This document shows positions 60,690 through 64,000 of a stretch of DNA of 64,000 bases, in pieces (within the stretch, counting starts at the first letter, position 1; each line of letters opens with the position of its first letter). The notes beneath the pieces are model-generated. The model was not told the DNA's origin. It did no database searches and saw only the letters and a list, made by a program, of their open reading frames with translations. The stretch comes from Xanthomonas codiaei (GTDB lineage Bacteria > Pseudomonadota > Gammaproteobacteria > Xanthomonadales > Xanthomonadaceae). The stretch lies in assembly GCF_002939785.1 (NCBI RefSeq), contig NZ_MDEC01000003.1:62001-126000 (forward strand), read 5' to 3'. Position numbers and translations under genes: made by a program.

Positions 60690-61077
60690 GCGTGCTTCTC
60701 CAAGCGCGGGCCGGGGCCCGTGGAGAGGCGACGCTGCGGAGCCGGTACTTCAGTGTCAAAGCAAATTTCCGGCGTGTTTCATTTTCGTGGTGTTCATTCC
60801 GGAATAATCAATCATTGATATGACGCCGGTCGCAAACGATGGCGGCCGCATGTTGCGTGGCAGCAGCCGGCAGCGATGCCTGACGGAAACTGCCGTTACT
60901 GCGTCGGCGTGGATCGCCGGTGCAACTGGGCAGGCACCCCTCGCCATGCGTTGCATGCGAGTCGAATCGCCCGTGCGTCCTGGGTGGTGGGCGACCATGC
61001 GATCGGCGCAAGATAGCCATCCCCAGTATCGCGTCCCGCGGCGCCAGCGTACCGATCGCCCGTCCGCCGCTGGCGGT
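60690..61077. other. Gap upstream of the GH16 gene
   Basis: 388 bp with no gene. It holds an AT-rich pocket with two neighbouring palindromes, ATTCCGGAAT at 60796-60805 and ATCAAT-C-ATTGAT at 60807-60819, which may be operator sites for GH16. Confidence 0.5.
60796..60819. promoter_or_regulatory. Paired palindromes upstream of GH16 gene
   Basis: A 10-bp perfect palindrome and a 13-bp odd palindrome are one base apart in a local AT-rich patch, 107-130 bp before the GH16 start. Confidence 0.35.
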
Positions 61078-62661
61078 TCACTCAAGCCTGAGCATCACCA
61101 CCGAGCGCGCAGGTAGCGCCACCGCCAGCGTCTTGCCTTGCAGGCGTGCCTGCTTGAACGCTGCTGGTTCCACCGCGTGCGGCTGCGCGAACGTGTTGTG
61201 CGCGGTGATCGCGGGGGCGGTGAGAATCTGTCCCTCGACACGGCGTGCGGACAGCCCCCGCACCTCCACGCTGACGTCAGCCGCGCTTGTTGCATCCAGG
61301 TTGGTCAGCGCCACATACACATGCCCATCCCTGGCCTTGACGGCCGAGCCGTGCACCGCCGGCACGTGCACGCTGCCATGGCGATACTCGGGCGTGCGCA
61401 GCTCGAGCGGCAGCTGGGTGGCGTCCTGGTAGGGTTTGTACAGTGCGAACACGTGGTAGGTCGGCGTCAGCACCATCTTGTCGCCGTCGGTGAGGATCAT
61501 CGCCTGCAGCACGTTGACCATCTGCGCGATGTTGGCCATGCGTACGCGCTCGGCATGCGCGCTGAAGATGTCGATATTCAGCGCCGCCACCAAGGCATCG
61601 CGCAGGCTGTTCTGCTGATGCAGGAATCCCGGGTTCGCACCGGGCAGGCCGGCGTACCAGGTGCCCCATTCGTCCACCACCAGCGCCACTTTCTTGGCCG
61701 GATCGTACTTGTCCATGATGGCGCTGTGCTTGGTGATCAGTTCGTCCATCACCAGGGTGCGCGAGAGCGTGTCGATCCACGCGGCCTCGTCGAAATCGGT
61801 GGACGAGGCGCGCGGCGGCCAGCCGCCGGGCACGGTGTAGTAGTGCAGGCTCAGGCCATCCATCAAGGTGCCGGCCTCGCGCATCATCACCTCGGTCCAG
61901 TGGTAGTCGTCGTTGTTCGGGCCGGGGGCGATCTTGAGGATCTTCTGGTTGGCTGGCGCCTTGACGAAGGTCTGGTAGCGCCGGTACACGTCGGCCGCGT
62001 ATTCCACCCGCATGTTGCCGCCGCAGCCCCACAGCTCGTTGCCCACGCCGAAGTAGGGCACCTGCCAGGGCGCATCGCGGCCATTGGTGCGGCGCTCGCT
62101 GGCCAGGCTGGAGCGGGTGGGGGCGGTCATGTACTCGCTCCACTGCGCGATCTCGTCCGGCGCCGCATTGCCCACGTTGCCGGCGATGTACGCCTGGGTG
62201 CCGAGCAGTTCGGTGAAGTCCATGAACTCGTGGGTGCCGAACCGGTTGGATTCCTCCACGCCGCCCCAGTGGGTGTTGACGCGGATCGGGCGCTTCGCCG
62301 GTGCACCCACGCCGTCGCGCCAGTGGTATTCGTCGGCAAAACAGCCACCCGGCCAGCGGATATTGGGTACCGCGATGGCCTTCAACGCCGCAAGCACGTC
62401 GTTGCGATAGCCGCGCGTATTGGGAATCGGCGACTCCTCGCCCACCCACACCCCGCCATAGATGCCGGTGCCCAGGTGTTCGGCGAATTGCCCGAACACC
62501 TGGCGCGACACCTGTGCGCCAGGCTGGTCCACGCGCAGCGTGCCGGTCACCTTGACTTCGGCCGCAGGGGCCGCCAAGGCGGTGATCGCCACGGCAGTCG
62601 CAACCATGACGGGCAGCAGCCTGCTGCGTGAAGTCTGCAACGCGAGGGAAATCCACTGCAT
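61078..62661 (-). CDS. GH51 alpha-L-arabinofuranosidase
   Basis: 527 residues. A signal peptide covers about 1-34 (cleavage near AAPAAEV). The barrel has the acid/base E209 in YFGVGNELWG and the nucleophile E331 in LVVDEWGTWY; a C-terminal beta-sandwich ends at MLRLE. NIRWPGGCFADEYHWRDGVG is the family hallmark. It removes arabinose from arabinan and arabinoxylan. The start at 62661 was chosen for the signal peptide; the frame extends to 63036 with no support. Upstream it faces the divergent galM. Confidence 0.93.
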   Translation of the reverse strand: MQWISLALQTSRSRLLPVMVATAVAITALAAPAAEVKVTGTLRVDQPGAQVSRQVFGQFAEHLGTGIYGGVWVGEESPIPNTRGYRNDVLAALKAIAVPNIRWPGGCFADEYHWRDGVGAPAKRPIRVNTHWGGVEESNRFGTHEFMDFTELLGTQAYIAGNVGNAAPDEIAQWSEYMTAPTRSSLASERRTNGRDAPWQVPYFGVGNELWGCGGNMRVEYAADVYRRYQTFVKAPANQKILKIAPGPNNDDYHWTEVMMREAGTLMDGLSLHYYTVPGGWPPRASSTDFDEAAWIDTLSRTLVMDELITKHSAIMDKYDPAKKVALVVDEWGTWYAGLPGANPGFLHQQNSLRDALVAALNIDIFSAHAERVRMANIAQMVNVLQAMILTDGDKMVLTPTYHVFALYKPYQDATQLPLELRTPEYRHGSVHVPAVHGSAVKARDGHVYVALTNLDATSAADVSVEVRGLSARRVEGQILTAPAITAHNTFAQPHAVEPAAFKQARLQGKTLAVALPARSVVMLRLE

Positions 62662-62903
62662 CGGCTGGGCGCTACTGGGATCGGTAGGCGAGGGCGTGCG
62701 CCGGCGTCGCAGGCGTAGCGGTAGGGTAATGCGTGCGTGGCCGTCTGTCGCCGCGTTGGATGAGGGGAAGGCGAGCCCTGCCGCGTGCGCGCGCTGGTGC
62801 GTGCCGGCGGCAGTGGCAGGCCGGCCAGGATGTGCGCAAGCGCATGGCCGGCGACGGCGCCAGGCGGCTATGCTCGCGGGCTTCCAACAGTGCGGGGCGA
62901 TCC

Positions 62904-63953
62904 ATGCAGCGAGTGTTCGGGCAGTTGCCAGACGGAACCGAGGTCCATGCGTTGACCCTGCGCAGCGATGCCGGGTTGACGGCCGAAGTGCTGACCTATG
63001 GCGGCATCCTGCACACGCTGCATCTGACCACCGCACAGGGCGTGGTGCCGCTGGTGCTGAACCTGCCGGATCTGCCTGCCTACGCCGCCGATGGCGACAG
63101 CTTCAACATCCTGGTCGGCCGCTTCGGCAACCGCATTGCCGGTGCGCGTTACACGCTCGATGGCCTCACCCATGTGCTGGCCGCCAACGAGGGGCGCAAC
63201 CAGCTGCACGGCGGCCTGCGTGGTTTCGGCCGGCGGGTCTGGAGCGTGCTGGAGCAAACCGCCGACCAGGTGCTGCTTGGCTACGATTCGCCCGATGGCG
63301 AAGAAGGCTATCCCGGCAACCTGCAGGTGCGTGCACGGCTGGCCCTGCATGGCGATACGCTGCAGCTGGACTTCGAGGCGCGCTGCGATGCCGCCACGCC
63401 GGTGAACCTGACCCACCACCCCTATTTCAACCTGTCCGGCGACCCGCAGCTGCGTGCCGCATCGCAGGTGTTGCGGGTGCCGGCCGACCGCTATCTGCCG
63501 GTGGATGCCGAATCGATCCCGACCGGGGAGATCGCCGCGGTGGCCGGCACGCCGTTCGACTTCCGCACGCCTGCCGCGCTGGCCGAGCGGATCGACCCGG
63601 CGCATCCGCAGATCGTGCTGGGCAAGGGCTACGACCAGTGTCTGGTGCTGGCGGCCGATGCGGACTGCGTGGCCGAGATGTATTCGCCGCACAGCGGCGT
63701 GGCGATGCGCATCAGCAGCGATGCGCCGGCCGTACAGCTCTACGAAGGGCAGCATCTGGATGCGCATCACCCCGGGCTCGGACGCGGCATCTGCCTGGAG
63801 CCGCAGGACTACCCGGATGCGCCCAATCGCCCGCAGTTCCCCTCGACCATCCTGCGACCCGGCCAGGTCTATCGCCGCCGCATCGCCTATCGCTTCGCCC
63901 ACCCGGGCCCGCAGCAGCCTTGGGAGGTGGTCAGCGCTGCATTGGATGGATAG
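62904..63953 (+). CDS. galM: Aldose 1-epimerase (mutarotase)
   Basis: 349 residues. The catalytic residues are H102 (NQLHGG), H172 (LTHHPYFNL) and E299 (CLEPQDYPDAPN). It interconverts alpha and beta anomers of aldoses, which helps use of sugars freed by the nearby GH43, GH16 and GH51 enzymes. No signal peptide, so cytoplasmic. GGGG is before the ATG at 62904; longer starts add Arg-rich sequence. A hairpin (63970-63986) follows. Confidence 0.95.
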   Translation: MQRVFGQLPDGTEVHALTLRSDAGLTAEVLTYGGILHTLHLTTAQGVVPLVLNLPDLPAYAADGDSFNILVGRFGNRIAGARYTLDGLTHVLAANEGRNQLHGGLRGFGRRVWSVLEQTADQVLLGYDSPDGEEGYPGNLQVRARLALHGDTLQLDFEARCDAATPVNLTHHPYFNLSGDPQLRAASQVLRVPADRYLPVDAESIPTGEIAAVAGTPFDFRTPAALAERIDPAHPQIVLGKGYDQCLVLAADADCVAEMYSPHSGVAMRISSDAPAVQLYEGQHLDAHHPGLGRGICLEPQDYPDAPNRPQFPSTILRPGQVYRRRIAYRFAHPGPQQPWEVVSAALDG

Positions 63954-63960
63954 AGGCTGC

Positions 63961-63990
63961 GTCGGCGCCGGTGACCGTCGGTCACCCGAC
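63961..63990 (+). terminator. Hairpin after galM
   Basis: GGTGACC/GGTCACC stem with a GTC loop (63970-63976 with 63980-63986), flanked by GTCG and CGAC that could extend it. No T-tract before the window ends. Confidence 0.5.
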
Positions 63991-64000
63991 GTCATCGCAA

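Overview
The window is high-GC chromosomal DNA of a Xanthomonas species. The strongest evidence is the divergent pair hrpG (30735-31523, minus) and hrpX (32371-33801, plus), the master regulators of the Xanthomonas Hrp type III secretion regulon. A cyoABCD quinol oxidase operon, a TonB-dependent receptor next to plant cell-wall glycosidases, and short intergenic palindromes and heptamer arrays of the kind seen in xanthomonads agree with this. The species or pathovar cannot be fixed from the sequence alone. Everything was read by eye, so family names rest on motifs and recalled family knowledge, not on searches.

Region 1 (1-28455) is mostly housekeeping. It holds the start of bpt (leaves the window at the left), an EF-hand protein, an ECF sigma factor fused to membrane helices, a DUF2007-like protein, tesB, an enoyl-CoA hydratase, a PCuAC copper chaperone, a hot-dog thioesterase coupled to uvrA, rplU-rpmA-obg, rpsT, murJ, ribF, ileS, lspA, ispH, a tRNA-Thr(CGU), cyoABCD, an M61 aminopeptidase, a small secreted SapA-like protein and radA.

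Region 2 (28686-33801) holds a DUF805 membrane protein and then a complete 1216-bp IS3-family element (IS407-type) with a 4-bp target duplication, inserted 53 bp past the hrpG stop codon. hrpG and hrpX follow, separated by an 847-bp intergenic region.

Region 3 (34012-45646) is signalling and stress. It has an Hsp90-like ATPase paired with a large TPR-like protein, an old yellow enzyme, and a tightly overlapped six-gene operon: RsbR-RsbS-RsbT (stressosome core and switch kinase), an ATPase/PP2C phosphatase, a histidine kinase and a REC-PAS-kinase-REC hybrid. No sigma-B, RsbV or RsbW is present, so the output is probably two-component signalling or another target.

Region 4 (46031-63953) alternates carbohydrate use with a second signalling block. 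A GH43 glycosidase diverges from a TonB-dependent receptor; then come trxC and a DUF1428 protein. Next is a minus-strand operon (three-REC hybrid kinase, CheR, CheB, REC-kinase) that lacks CheA, CheW and receptors, with a divergent PAS kinase and response regulator. The window ends with a GH16 glucanase, a GH51 arabinofuranosidase and an aldose 1-epimerase.

The best candidates for something little described are the Hsp90-like/TPR pair and the two integrated kinase modules (stressosome plus hybrid kinase, and CheB/CheR plus hybrid kinases).
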